A stretch of 64,000 nucleotides of DNA from Chlorogloeopsis sp038404745 (GCF_038404745.2 NZ_JAYKTT020000002.1:238491-302490), one strand, 5' to 3'; positions 17,501 to 25,369 are shown, counted from the stretch's first letter. Program-made: numbers and translations. The notes: generated from the sequence alone by a model not told the origin.

Positions 17501-17785
17501 CTGGCTGTATTTTGTATATTCTAAAACTAGGCGTTCAATTAACGAAGCCAGCGTCAAACAAGTCTGCTCTGGCTGAAAATATACCAGAACATTGCCTGTG
17601 ATAGAATTGGCGCAAACTCGCGTTATGCCTTTGTGTTCCGACAACCTCAACTCTAGGTATTTCTTAAGTCCTTCCGAACTTTGCAACCCATTAATTTTAT
17701 ACCTAGCCCTCCCTTCAACAGCAGTATGCAATGTCCGAACAATAGCATCCTTGCTGCGACAGGAGATGTTGCAGTTTTTGTTCAT
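14534..17785 (-). CDS. P-type cation-transporting ATPase (type II-like) with HMA-like N-terminal domain
   Basis: The 1083-residue membrane pump starts with an HMA-like fold (residues 12-75) that lacks the CxxC metal site. A charged linker and a cation-ATPase N-terminal domain (about 125-190) follow. Further motifs are 'TGES' near 301, 'PEGLP' in the fourth transmembrane helix near 418, the phosphorylation site 'DKTGT' near 463, 'GDGIND' near 780, and a C-terminal bundle of membrane helices with 'NLITDIFPALALAMEAPEP'. 'PEGLP' and the lack of CPC favour a Ca2+-like type II pump over a soft-metal P1B pump. The substrate is not certain. An in-frame palindromic repeat sits in the nucleotide-binding domain region. 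Gene direction and spacing suggest single transcription. Confidence 0.85.
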   Translation of the reverse strand: MNKNCNISCRSKDAIVRTLHTAVEGRARYKINGLQSSEGLKKYLELRLSEHKGITRVCANSITGNVLVYFQPEQTCLTLASLIERLVLEYTKYSQNSIVTRATKKEKRPQKKAKNTSKAITCREKITTTIDVHAQELASWHLKESDEVITELKTCKVSGLSSQSAKEKLKKYGTNTLPEAVPRSGLSMFVDQFKSLPVGLLAVAAGVSVATGGLVDALVIMGVVVINAAIGYATESNSEKIIRSLKNLVNPTAYVIRDGSIQEISAPEIAIGDILILKPGSYVPADARLIEAHRLSVDESALTGESMPVTKSAAILRGEHVPLGDRKNMVYMGTLVTGGQGIAAVVATGKYTEMGKIQMMVGEATMPETPMEKQLDQAGSQLVVISGAICAFVFGIGLLRGNGVLQMLKSTISLAVAAVPEGLPTVATTTLALGIANMRKHNVLIRRLDAVETLGSIETICMDKTGTITANRMKVVEVCTDSKCIEVSHDKLLLEEETINPYEHEQLLKLIHVLVLCNESEVDKEQESDEYVVRGSATENALIDLAITSGVNVTSLRANYPRLKIAHRSQERNYMATLHLTPDEQKNLIAVKGSPSEVLSLCSAQMKNGQKVPLTEADRLAIENQNEDMAGKALRVLGVAYQLDDDTETIRRGDAESEKISASSANIHSREDLIWLGIVGMIDPIRNGVQDLMGGFHQAGINTVMITGDQSPTAYAIGKQLNLSKGEQLQILDSTHLNNIEPEVMKGLCDRVHVFARISPANKLQIVQALQSSGKVVAMTGDGINDAPALKAADVGIAMGHTGTDVAREVADVVLEDDNLETMIIAVSHGRTIYNNIRKSVHFLLSTNTSEIMVMLAATTAGIGHPLSAIQLLWLNLITDIFPALALAMEAPEPDVLSQPPRDPNEPIIKSSDFKRIIIESGALSVSALAAYWYGIRRYGIGAQASTIGFMSLTMAQLLHTLSCRSQTHSIFSKEKLPPNKYLNIALGGSFILQILAATMPGLKGLLQIAPINFIDTAVIGSSAILPFLVNESRKEVANKYLQGDNHNFTRLLPGSNDDAAVSQTLQIEQQEVEQQTAVAIPV
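15780..15856. repeat. Palindromic GACGCGG-type element in frame in the P-type ATPase
   Basis: On the coding strand it reads GACACGGAGAC, AGACGCGGTGACGCGGAGA, then TCTGCGTCCTCTGC. The 19-base word AGACGCGGTGACGCGGAGA also occurs in the intergenic element at 19434-19545. Translated, it gives 'RRGDAESEKISASSANI', an insertion between the cytosolic-domain motifs. Confidence 0.75.
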
Positions 17786-18171
17786 TTCTTCATTCAGTTG
17801 TGGAAAAACTAATTGGCCCAGAACTTATTATTGTAGTGGCAATTTTTGATTTAAACTACTCTGAAATAAAATTTTTTAAATTACTTAATTCCTTCAGCAA
17901 AAGCTGACACAAATTGAGTTTTTAGCTAAAGCAGACAAGATTTTGAATGTAAAAGAATCTTAATCATAAAGAGGAGGCAGGAGGCAGAGGGGAGAGAATT
18001 CTTCTGCGTGTCCTCGTGTCCTCTTCATCTGTTCCGTGTAACCTGTTCCCTGCAATCATTTGTGTGAGTTGTATATTTTCAAAATGAGAACTCTGATTTG
18101 ATTTTAGATAAATTCTTCACTCAGTAGATGGGTTGGGTACTTTTTTTTACTATTAATCTGTATATTTAAGG
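17786..18171. repeat. Divergent intergenic region with a palindromic repeat
   Basis: Between the ATPase (minus) and the glycosidase (plus). A degenerate element at about 17970-18058 has a purine-rich GGAGGCAGAGGGGAGAG arm and a GTGTCCTCGTGTCCTC arm, the same family as the in-gene elements. Promoters of both genes must lie here, but none can be assigned. Confidence 0.55.
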
Positions 18172-19428
18172 ATGAAAAATAGTTTAAAACTTTTTGCTAG
18201 TATGATTATGCGAGATAGTGAACGAAGCAAAAAATATAACATACCTTTCTTCGTTCTGGTGATAGCTCTCTCAGTAATAGCAACGGTGTTATTATCTTTT
18301 CCTCTACAAGCTCAAAATATTCCTTTGCGATCGCCAGCATCGGAGTTACGGGGAGTATGGTTAACCAATATTGATAGCAATGTGCTGTTTGAGAGCGATC
18401 GCCTTAAAAGTGCCGTGCAACGTCTTAAGCAGATGAACTTTAACGTTGTCTATCCTACTGTGTGGAATTGGGGCTGGACGCTCTATCCTAGCAAAGTTGC
18501 ACAAAGAGTAATCGGGCGATCGCTCGATCCAGAACCAGGATTGCAAGGGCGAGATATGCTCAAAGAAGTTATTAAAGTAGGGCATCAACAAGGCTTAAAA
18601 GTCATTCCCTGGTTTGAATTTGGCTTTATGGCTCCTGCCGACTCTCAATTGGCAAAACGTTATCCGCAATGGCTATCCCAACGCAGCAACGGAACTCGCA
18701 TTGTCAAAGAAGGCATTCATGACAGAGTTTGGCTTAGTCCTTTTCGTCCTGATGTACAACAATTTATCCAAAATTTAATTGTTGAAATAGTTAGAAACTA
18801 TGACATCGATGGCATTCAATTTGATGATCATTTCGGCTTACCCTCAGAATTGGGATATGATCCCTACACAGTAGCACTCTACAAAAAAGAACACCGTGGT
18901 AAAGCTCCACCAAAAAATTCTCAAGATCCGGAATGGGTGAGGTGGCGAGCAAACAAAATTACCGACTTTATGAAGCGGGTATTTACAGCGATTAAAGCAA
19001 CGAAAAAGAATTGTATTGTATCCGTTTCACCCAATCCTCAGCGCTTTTCGTACCCCTTCTTTTTAGCCGACTGGGAAAGATGGGAGAGGATGGGAATTGT
19101 AGAAGACTTAATTATACAAGTATACAGAGATGATTTGAAAGTCTTTACTAAGGAATTAGAGTATCCAGAAGTGAAAGCTGCACAACGTCATATCCCTGTT
19201 AGCATCGGTATTTTGACGGGCTTAAAACGCAAATATGTATCAATAGATCAGATAAAACAACAAGTACAAAAAGTACGCGATCGCAACTTCGCTGGGGTAT
19301 CCTTCTTCTTTTACGAAACTTTGTGGAACTTAACTAAAGAAGCACCGCAAAAACGCCAATCTGGCTTTCAAAAACTTTTTCCTACATCAATAGCATACCC
19401 AAATTTGCTTGTGGGGTGGAAGCCGTAA
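18172..19428 (+). CDS. Membrane-anchored GH10-like glycosyl hydrolase (DUF187/YngK type)
   Basis: The 418-residue protein has a hydrophobic helix near residues 25-48 that can act as an uncleaved signal or anchor, then a TIM-barrel domain. Family motifs are 'ELRGVWLTNIDS', 'FNVVYPTVWNWGWTLYP', 'VIPWFEFGFMAP' and 'YDIDGIQFDDHFG' (acidic pair near residue 218). The family (glycosidase-like, COG1649) acts on cell-envelope or exopolysaccharide glycans, though the exact substrate is not known. The start has only a weak AAGG upstream; the ATG at 18202 is an alternative. Confidence 0.8.
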   Translation: MKNSLKLFASMIMRDSERSKKYNIPFFVLVIALSVIATVLLSFPLQAQNIPLRSPASELRGVWLTNIDSNVLFESDRLKSAVQRLKQMNFNVVYPTVWNWGWTLYPSKVAQRVIGRSLDPEPGLQGRDMLKEVIKVGHQQGLKVIPWFEFGFMAPADSQLAKRYPQWLSQRSNGTRIVKEGIHDRVWLSPFRPDVQQFIQNLIVEIVRNYDIDGIQFDDHFGLPSELGYDPYTVALYKKEHRGKAPPKNSQDPEWVRWRANKITDFMKRVFTAIKATKKNCIVSVSPNPQRFSYPFFLADWERWERMGIVEDLIIQVYRDDLKVFTKELEYPEVKAAQRHIPVSIGILTGLKRKYVSIDQIKQQVQKVRDRNFAGVSFFFYETLWNLTKEAPQKRQSGFQKLFPTSIAYPNLLVGWKP

Positions 19429-19433
19429 AATTA

Positions 19434-19545
19434 GAGGGGGAGAAAGGGAGACGCAAAGACAACCAGACGCGGTGACGCGGAGAAATTATCAAAAATATTC
19501 TCCGTGTCCCCCCGTCCCCGTGTCCTCTTCATTCCCCGCGTCTTT
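19434..19545. repeat. Palindromic element between convergent genes
   Basis: The left arm contains AGACGCGGTGACGCGGAGA, and the right arm TTCTCCGTGTCCCCCCGTC plus CCGTGTCCTC and CCCCGCGTC. The arms pair over a centre of AATTATCAAAAATA. It fills the gap between the glycosidase and the site-2 protease genes and could work as a two-way terminator. This is the clearest full-length member of the family seen inside coding sequences elsewhere in the window. Confidence 0.75.
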
Positions 19546-21035
19546 TAGCCTCCAATTCCCAAGCGTCCAGCTAAACCTGGGGTTAAGGGTAGAAGAGTGG
19601 CAATCATCAAGAATAAAGCTAAAAGTCCTAAAGCAGCGCGTGCATCATCTGGTTCAGTAATTTCATTTAAGCTGGGGCGTTCTAAGCCACGTTGCAAGAA
19701 TAAAATTACAATCACCCAATACATTGCCAGAGGATTGCCAAGAGCAACTAATCCCAACAAAATTAACGTGGCGAATGTCGTTCTTCCTGCGGTTTTGCGC
19801 CCATAAATTGCTTGGACAATGCGTCCACCATCAAGTTGTCCTGCGGGCATCAAGTTTAAAGCTGTAATTACCAACCCTAACCAACCAACTATCACTAACG
19901 GATGCACATCCACGATTTGCGATTGTAATGCCGAACCAAGGACAACTCGCGCTAAACTTCCTACCAAAATTGAACCTTGGAAAAATTCATTTGGTAATTG
20001 AAACATACTACCTGAGTGAGACAGCAGCAATCCAGCTATGAGCATCAGCAAAGAAACAATCCCTCCAGCTGCTGGCCCTGCTAAGGCAATATCAAATAAT
20101 ACCTTACGGTTGGGTATTTGAGACTCAAAGCGAGTAATCGCACCAAAAGAGCCTATTTGCACGGCGGGGAGAAAGTACGGCCAGCTGAGGCGGACTTGGT
20201 GACGACGAGCAAATACCCAATGTCCAATTTCGTGAGCTACCAAGATTGTTATTATCCCAGCAGCAATCGGTAAAACTTCGGGGAATCTTTCTGGATTGGC
20301 AACAAAATCAAAATTCAGTAGAATTCCCGCAGCTTCTAAACTTGTAGCAATAGTTGCTACCAAAAGAATAACTGCAAAAACTTTTTGGGCTAACGTCATC
20401 GGACGTGGATCGTTGCGGCTAGGCAAAACAATCACTACAGGTTTCCCATCCGTATTTTCTACTAAAAATAGGCGGTATTTGTCACTTAGACGCTCCTGCA
20501 AAATTTCTGTCAGACGCTTGTAAACAACTTCTGCCTCACCGCGTAGATTTCCTTTAAAAATGGCTCCTTCTTGGTAGGCAATGGTTTCTGTGGCAAAAAA
20601 AGTGTCAATCCCAAAAATACTTTTAATAACGCTTAAATCCTCTTCAGGAATCGGTACAATCTCTGGCTGTACCTGCATTGTTCCTGTTGGCTGTTTTGCC
20701 TCTTGTGTGGCAATAGTCTCTGCTGCGGCTAGCTTCTCAGTCGCTCTTTGTCTGAGCAGTTCATCTTGCCCAAGCTGGCGTAACTGTCTGCCCAGATAAA
20801 TATATATTCCAGCCGAAAACACTAACAAAAAGAGTATACCAACTATATTGATGTACACTCCGGTGGCAAATAAGCCAAAGAACAGTAGCCAGGGAGCCAT
20901 TAATACCACTGACTGTAACCAGGCTAAGATTCCCAACTTGCCATAAGGTCTGGCACGATAAAGGCCCCAACTTAACATACCAAAAGCGACCAGCACGATA
21001 GCCGCAACTATAGGAGTTTCTGACGTAGTAAACAT
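19545..21035 (-). CDS. Site-2 protease family (M50) membrane metalloprotease, EGY-like
   Basis: About 496 residues. Two or three N-terminal helices come first, then a soluble part ('LSVIKSIFGIDTFFATET', typical of cyanobacterial and plastid EGY-type proteases), then a membrane core with the zinc motif 'AHEIGHW' (His near 268) and the second motif 'MPAGQLDGGRI' with its Asp ligand. By family it cuts membrane-bound substrates within the bilayer; in plants EGY1 affects chloroplast development. The frame opens at a TTG at 21059, but ATG 21035 with AAGGG seven bases upstream is the better start. It converges with the glycosidase gene. Confidence 0.85.
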   Translation of the reverse strand: MFTTSETPIVAAIVLVAFGMLSWGLYRARPYGKLGILAWLQSVVLMAPWLLFFGLFATGVYINIVGILFLLVFSAGIYIYLGRQLRQLGQDELLRQRATEKLAAAETIATQEAKQPTGTMQVQPEIVPIPEEDLSVIKSIFGIDTFFATETIAYQEGAIFKGNLRGEAEVVYKRLTEILQERLSDKYRLFLVENTDGKPVVIVLPSRNDPRPMTLAQKVFAVILLVATIATSLEAAGILLNFDFVANPERFPEVLPIAAGIITILVAHEIGHWVFARRHQVRLSWPYFLPAVQIGSFGAITRFESQIPNRKVLFDIALAGPAAGGIVSLLMLIAGLLLSHSGSMFQLPNEFFQGSILVGSLARVVLGSALQSQIVDVHPLVIVGWLGLVITALNLMPAGQLDGGRIVQAIYGRKTAGRTTFATLILLGLVALGNPLAMYWVIVILFLQRGLERPSLNEITEPDDARAALGLLALFLMIATLLPLTPGLAGRLGIGG

Positions 21036-21372
21036 CTCCAAACCCTTTGCTTTGTTCAACCAAGCCTGAATAAGTCAGGTATTCACAGATATTAATAATT
21101 TATAACGATGGTTGTAACTGGCCCAATATCTTAAGGTGGGCTTTGCTGAATATGAGTATGAAATACAAAAATGCGAGATCTCAAACTCTTATTCTCTGAG
21201 CCTCTGCGTGAGACTGATTCCATCACACAACATTTTAAGATGAACGCGATCATAGCTAGCTGAGGAGGTAAGGGGCGCAGATCTTGAATATTTCTGCCCA
21301 TATATTGCGAAATGCAGCAAAATCAGTTTGTAGGTTTTGATATTCTGGCAATAGATATGTCTTAGATATCGG
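21036..21372. other. Divergent intergenic region
   Basis: This 337-base gap separates the site-2 protease (minus) and the protease-TPR gene (plus). A small CCTGA/TCAGG hairpin and a GCCTCTGCGTGAG repeat word are present. No gene or clear promoter is seen. Confidence 0.5.
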
Positions 21373-22560
21373 ATGACTAAACGCAGATTGGTTGCCTATG
21401 TGAGTTATTTGTCATTAGTGCTATGTGCATCAGCATTGTATTTGAGTGATTGGGGTAAATGTGCGATCGCTCCTTGCCAACAGTCTTTAACCCAATCAAA
21501 CAGCTTAGGACTACCCCAAACAGAAATATCAACAGAACAGTTACGCCTCAAAGCTCAAGCTATCACTGTTAAAGTGATGTCAGATGAATTCTTGGGTTCA
21601 GGAATTTTGCTTAAAAAGAATAACTCAATTTATACAATTGTTACCAATGCTCATGTGCTGCGATCGGGCAATTCTCCCTATTGGATTCAAACGCCTGATG
21701 GCACCGCCAAGGGGATGAGTGGGGGCGCTATCCTCAACGAACAAGACGAATTAATTGGAATTCACGGCAGGGCGATCACTGAAGCCTCAGAAGAAGATCC
21801 TCAGCAATTTGTGATTCGTGGAGCTTTAGGTATTACTATTTATTCGGCGCTGCGGCAAATGTTAACAGTGGGTGTAGATGTGGGAGTACGTCCGCCAGGT
21901 GTAGTTGCGACTGCACCGAAAGCTGATGATTTTTATCTCAAAGGGAATGAAAAGTATAGCCAGAAAGACTACAAAGGCGCTATAGCTGATTATACAGAAG
22001 CTATTCGCCTCAATCCCAATTATATCGCAGCCTACTACAACCGGGGTTTAGTCCGCTCCGCCTTGGGAGACAAGCAGGGGGCGATCGCTGATTATAACTC
22101 TGCTCTTAAAATTAATCCCAACGATGCCAAAGCTTACCTCAACCGGGGTGTAGCCTACTATGCTTTGGGAAACTTGCAACTGGCAATAGCTGACTCTAAC
22201 TCTGCCCTGAAAATTAATCCAAAATTATGGATTGCTATTAGCAATATAAGCTTTATTAAATACGATCAAGGTGATGTTGAAGTAGCTATCAAACAATGGC
22301 AAGCGGCATTAGCTATTGATAACAAAGCCGTAGATCCTTTATTGGCATTAGCAGTTGCGCTACATACCAAAGGTGAACGAGAACAAGCTCTAACTAAGGC
22401 AAAACAGGCACTTACCATTGATAAACAATACGCAGATTTAGCTTTTCTCAAGAAAAATCTCTGGAGCGATCGCCTGCTTGCTGATACGAAAAAGCTGCTA
22501 GCAACACCTGAGATTAAAATGTTTTTACTGTACTTTAGACTAAAAAAGAGCGATCGTTAG
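21373..22560 (+). CDS. Trypsin-like serine protease domain (internally deleted) with TPR repeats
   Basis: The 395-residue protein has an N-terminal hydrophobic segment (signal or anchor). The His motif 'IVTNAHVL' follows, and only about 20 residues later the Ser motif 'KGMSGGAIL'. In family members roughly 80-90 residues, including the catalytic Asp, lie between these motifs, so the middle of the protease has been lost in frame after 'WIQTPDG'. Three to four TPR units follow from about residue 190 ('YYNRGLVRSALGDKQGAIADY'). Protease activity is unlikely; the TPR part may still bind partners. A related TPR fragment lies at 24141-24410. Confidence 0.8.
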   Translation: MTKRRLVAYVSYLSLVLCASALYLSDWGKCAIAPCQQSLTQSNSLGLPQTEISTEQLRLKAQAITVKVMSDEFLGSGILLKKNNSIYTIVTNAHVLRSGNSPYWIQTPDGTAKGMSGGAILNEQDELIGIHGRAITEASEEDPQQFVIRGALGITIYSALRQMLTVGVDVGVRPPGVVATAPKADDFYLKGNEKYSQKDYKGAIADYTEAIRLNPNYIAAYYNRGLVRSALGDKQGAIADYNSALKINPNDAKAYLNRGVAYYALGNLQLAIADSNSALKINPKLWIAISNISFIKYDQGDVEVAIKQWQAALAIDNKAVDPLLALAVALHTKGEREQALTKAKQALTIDKQYADLAFLKKNLWSDRLLADTKKLLATPEIKMFLLYFRLKKSDR

Positions 22561-22581
22561 ATAGTAGGACTGCAAAAAATG

Positions 22582-22621
22582 CCGATCGCAATTTTTGGTT
22601 TAGGTAAAAACAGGCGATCGC
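22582..22621. repeat. HIP1-bounded 40-bp module, copy 1
   Basis: CGATCGCAATTTTTGG then TTTAGGTAAAAACAGGCGAT and a closing HIP1 site. Related modules occur at 22944, 26162 and 26658. Confidence 0.7.
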
Positions 22622-22663
22622 TTTTTGGTTTTTGTTATAGGTGTGCGATCAATGGATCAAGCC

Positions 22664-22815
22664 GAATTTAATTCAATACCGTTCAGTTAAGCCAGATCCC
22701 CCCAACCCCCCTTAGAAAGGGGGGCAAAACGCGGTTAAATTTCCCCCTTTTTAAGGGGGACTAAGGGGGATCTTCGAGAAATCAAATCACTAACTGAACC
22801 GTATTGGAATTTAAT
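22664..22815. mobile_element. MITE-like palindromic element (AATACCGTTCAGTTA ends)
   Basis: Inverted ends are AATTTAATTCAATACC-GTTCAGTTA on the left and TAACTGAACC-GTATTGGAATTTAATT on the right. The interior (AGATCCCCCCAACCCCCC to GGGGGACTAAGGGGGATCT) is itself a long inverted repeat. About 150 bases, non-coding, and related to 10939-11072. It is likely a non-autonomous element; no transposase is in the window. Confidence 0.75.
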
Positions 22816-22816
22816 T

Positions 22817-22910
22817 AGCAAAAAGCCTGTTTACCTTCTCAAAATGCCTGTTTGCTTTCTCATTTCAGTATTTTACGCAAGCAAAAAGGCTAATTGCTTT
22901 CTCGTTTCAG
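22817..22910. repeat. GAAAGCAAACAGGCATTTTG-type repeats
   Basis: These are reverse-complement copies of the CATTTTGAGAAAGCA words found beside the 84-bp arrays (900-985 and 4810-4890), for example ATGCCTGTTTGCTTTCTCAT. They lie directly after the MITE-like element. Confidence 0.6.
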
Positions 22911-22943
22911 ATTATGCGATAGTAATTCATCTTAATCAAGCAA

Positions 22944-22982
22944 GCGATCGCAATTTTTACTCTAGGTAAATACAGCGATCGC
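22944..22982. repeat. HIP1-bounded 40-bp module, copy 2
   Basis: GCGATCGCAATTTTTACTCT then AGGTAAATACAGCGATCGC. Apart from these repeats the 22561-23197 gap holds no supported gene. Confidence 0.65.
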
Positions 22983-23197
22983 AAGCCTGATTTTTCCTGT
23001 AATAGTGCGGATCGCTTATTGGTGATTCTCTAGGATGGGGCGATCGCACTCTGATTGAGTAAAGCAGTAAGCTAGATTTAGCGGTTAGTAAATTTAAATT
23101 ATTAATTGCTTGACCAATATTTCTTTGATTGTACAGAGCAAGCAGATTTTATAAGTGGAGTCAATCCAAAATCCCAAAATCTCAAATCTAAAATCGA

Positions 23198-23614
23198 ATG
23201 ACTGTAGTAAAACTAATGACATCTTTTCCTGTGAATTTACCAACTCAATTACAACAAGAAGCACAGAGATGGGCTACAAATCAAGGTATATCTCTTGAGC
23301 AGTTTATCATTTGGGCGATCGCGGAAAAAGTAGGAACACTGAGTCAGACTGTTGACGATCCTCAGTTTCCTGGTATTACATATCGTTGTGGTGCTAGTGG
23401 TACGCGAGTGCCTATACTGTTAGGAACTGGCTTACGAGTCCAGTCTGTTGCGATCGCTAGTCAGCAATGGGGTTTATCCATATCACAAATTGCAGCTGAA
23501 TATAATTTAAGTGAAGCACAGGTCAACGAAGCACTAGCTTTTTATACTGCACATAGACAAGAAATTGACCGAGCCATAGCAGCAGAACAAGCTTTCGAGT
23601 CTTATAATGTCTAA
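23198..23614 (+). CDS. DUF433 antitoxin
   Basis: The 138-residue protein has an N-terminal ribbon-helix-helix-like segment ('FPVNLPTQLQQEAQRWATNQ') and a C-terminal DUF433 helix-turn-helix ('GTRVPILLGTGLRVQSV' to 'LSISQIAAEYNLSEAQVNEAL'). By family it is the antitoxin and repressor of the following DUF5615 PIN-like toxin, whose start overlaps its end by 8 bases. It appears intact. Confidence 0.8.
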   Translation: MTVVKLMTSFPVNLPTQLQQEAQRWATNQGISLEQFIIWAIAEKVGTLSQTVDDPQFPGITYRCGASGTRVPILLGTGLRVQSVAIASQQWGLSISQIAAEYNLSEAQVNEALAFYTAHRQEIDRAIAAEQAFESYNV

Positions 23615-23906
23615 GATTCTCTTACACTTAGATGCTGACACCTCAATTAAAGCTTTGCAAACAGCTTTGGTGAATCGTGGTCATGATGTTACTCGTACAC
23701 CCAATAATTGGATGCTTTTGGATGCTAGCGATGAAACACAATTGCTGGAGTCAACAAATCAACGAAGGTGCATTTTCACATTTAATATTCGTGATTTCTT
23801 AGTACTTGCCCAACGTTACCCAAATCATTATGGTATTGTTTTGGCATCTCAAAACAGTTGGTCTTTATCTGATCTAATTTCAGCTTTGGATTGCATGTTA
23901 AACTAA
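23607..23906 (+). CDS. DUF5615 PIN-like toxin
   Basis: The 99-residue protein matches the DUF5615 family: 'LLHLDADTSIKALQTALVNRGHDV' with the first acidic pair, 'LLDASDETQLLE' and 'FTFNIRDFLVLAQRY'. These acidic sites correspond to the metal-binding centre of PIN nucleases, so an RNase toxin role is expected. It overlaps the DUF433 gene by 8 bases, typical of a co-translated pair. No lesion is seen. Confidence 0.8.
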   Translation: MSKILLHLDADTSIKALQTALVNRGHDVTRTPNNWMLLDASDETQLLESTNQRRCIFTFNIRDFLVLAQRYPNHYGIVLASQNSWSLSDLISALDCMLN

Positions 23907-24140
23907 ACACAAGCAGTTGATTTAATTGGGCAAGTACGGTGGTTAAATCAATGGAAAAAATGAGGACACTAATATACTAGACATCGACCGAATTTAAATA
24001 TGCGTTGTCCAAAACCCTTGTAGACTCAAATCTTGCACCTGGAAATCTGAATGTCAAAACCACAACCAAGTGCAAGAAGAAGGCGCGTCTATGCACTCTC
24101 ATTGAACTAAAAATGCGATCGCTTGTTGGTGTCTCTATGA

Positions 24141-24410
24141 TTGGGCAATGCCGAAGCCTACGCCAACCAGGGTAATGCCCGCTCTGCTTTCGGAGACAAG
24201 CAAGGGGCGAACGCTGATTTCAACTCTGCCCTCAAAATTAATCCCAACTATGCCCAAGCCTACTACAACCGGGCTAATGCCCGCGCCGATTTAGGAGACA
24301 AGCAAGGGGCGATCGCTGATTGGCAAAAGGCTGCGGAAGTATTTCGACAACAAGTAAATACACAGTTGTATCAAAGAATATTGGAGTTAATTAGAAAGTA
24401 TCAGCAGTAG
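24141..24410 (+). pseudogene. TPR-protein fragment
   Basis: Two to two and a half TPR units ('AYANQGNARSAFGDKQGA', 'AYYNRANARADLGDKQGAI') end in a C-terminal helix ('LYQRILELIRKYQQ'). The frame begins abruptly inside a TPR with a TTG and no signal sequence or ribosome site. The units resemble those of the protease-TPR gene at 21373-22560, which suggests a duplicated and truncated relative. The 23907-24140 stretch before it has no supported gene. Confidence 0.6.
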
Positions 24411-24464
24411 ACAGGGGAGAATGAGGAGATAGCGCGATCGTTGTTTATTTATAGGTGCGCGACA

Positions 24465-24561
24465 GTGCGATCGGATTCAGATCAATTAAACAAGCGATCG
24501 CTTGTTAGTTGCAGATATGAGAGTAAATGCGATCGTATTCAGATTAATTAAACAAGCGATC
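24465..24561. repeat. HIP1-rich repeat (AATTAAACAAGCGATCGCTTG type)
   Basis: Two tandem partial copies of a unit: GCGATCGGATTCAGATCAAT, then TAAACAAGCGATCGCTTGTT, then GTTGCAGATATGAGAGTAAA. The same unit recurs at 26008-26092 and partly at 26725-26762. The last copy runs into the end of the antitoxin gene at 24544, altering its last codons. Confidence 0.7.
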
Positions 24562-24744
24562 ATCATTATAAATATCTTCCTCTGGCTCGTTCCATTCTTG
24601 AAAACCTATCTCTGCTAGTTTCATCATTGCGACTGTTTCAAGTTTTTCTTCAATAGCAGCCATTAATCTCATAAGTTCTTCTATCGGTAACTGTAAAATC
24701 ATATTTTTAATTTTTTCCACACTTGGAGTTGGAGTTGAAGCCAT
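24544..24744 (-). CDS. Orphan antitoxin-like protein, copy 1
   Basis: The 66-residue acidic helical protein (from MASTPTPSVEKIKNMILQLP, containing 'LPIEELMRLMAAIEEKLE') is nearly identical to the antitoxin at 27076-27306. GAGGA five bases before ATG 24744 supports this start over the longer frame. The toxin gene that should follow is absent; the coding sequence runs into a HIP1 repeat and ends with altered residues 'DDRLFN'. It is probably a duplicated orphan. Confidence 0.6.
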   Translation of the reverse strand: MASTPTPSVEKIKNMILQLPIEELMRLMAAIEEKLETVAMMKLAEIGFQEWNEPEEDIYNDDRLFN

Positions 24745-24774
24745 ACATATCCTCGCTATCAAGTTATGCATCTA

Positions 24775-24885
24775 TTATGAAAGATTTGGAATAAGCTGGG
24801 TGGCAAAATGGTTATCGTATCTATGGAGTCTTGAATCATCAGTAACCCACCAAATAAAAGCATGGGTATCAAGTAATGCTTTCAT
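24775..24885 (-). pseudogene. vapC: VapC toxin stub (first ~21 codons)
   Basis: ATG at 24885 overlaps the stop of the Phd-like antitoxin by four bases. The start 'MKALLDTHAFIWWVTDDSRL' is a standard VapC N-terminus with the first catalytic Asp. After about codon 21 the sequence switches to DNA also found upstream of the other antitoxin copy (27334-27385) and stops. The toxin was cut off by a duplication or rearrangement. Confidence 0.75.
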
Positions 24886-25133
24886 TCTTTAACATCTGCT
24901 GGGCTGAGAAAATCGTTCAGAATCTCATCTGGTAAAGGTGCGTCAAAATCAGGAGAAATCACAACTTTACCTTTATCCAACCTTGGAGTTCGGGGTAATG
25001 ACTGTTCTTTAATTGGTACTATACGCGCAACTGGAGTACCAGCGTTTGAAATAATTACTTCTTCTCTTGACAAAACTCGATGGAGTAATTCTGCGAATTC
25101 AGCCTGTGTTTCTGGAAGCTCAACGTTGTACAT
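24882..25133 (-). CDS. Phd/YefM-type antitoxin
   Basis: The 83-residue protein has the Phd N-terminal DNA-binding motif ('YNVELPETQAEFAELLHRVL', 'REEVIISNAGTPVARIVPI') and a disordered toxin-binding tail. In the family it pairs with VapC or Doc toxins. Here its partner, overlapping by ATGA, is only a stub, so the antitoxin is an orphan that may still self-repress. It is intact. Confidence 0.75.
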   Translation of the reverse strand: MYNVELPETQAEFAELLHRVLSREEVIISNAGTPVARIVPIKEQSLPRTPRLDKGKVVISPDFDAPLPDEILNDFLSPADVKE

Positions 25134-25369
25134 ATACAGTCACTTTAAAAGGTTGCGACTATAAATAATGATATCACTTACCCTGTGAACAAGTTTTTTG
25201 GTTGGAAGGAATACAGGCAGTGTAGATAAAACAGGCGATCCTAAATTTATTTCATCTCATTTTCAAACAACTTCTTAACTACAATCAACCTGAATTTTTG
25301 AAAAAATCGGGTAATACCTGTGTAACTATAGCTATAATCTACTTAACATTCAGATTACATATAAAGTTG

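Noticed and set aside
19409..19660. 83-codon frame between the glycosidase and the site-2 protease genes
   Set aside because: It is the translation of the palindromic element and the antisense of the protease gene end.
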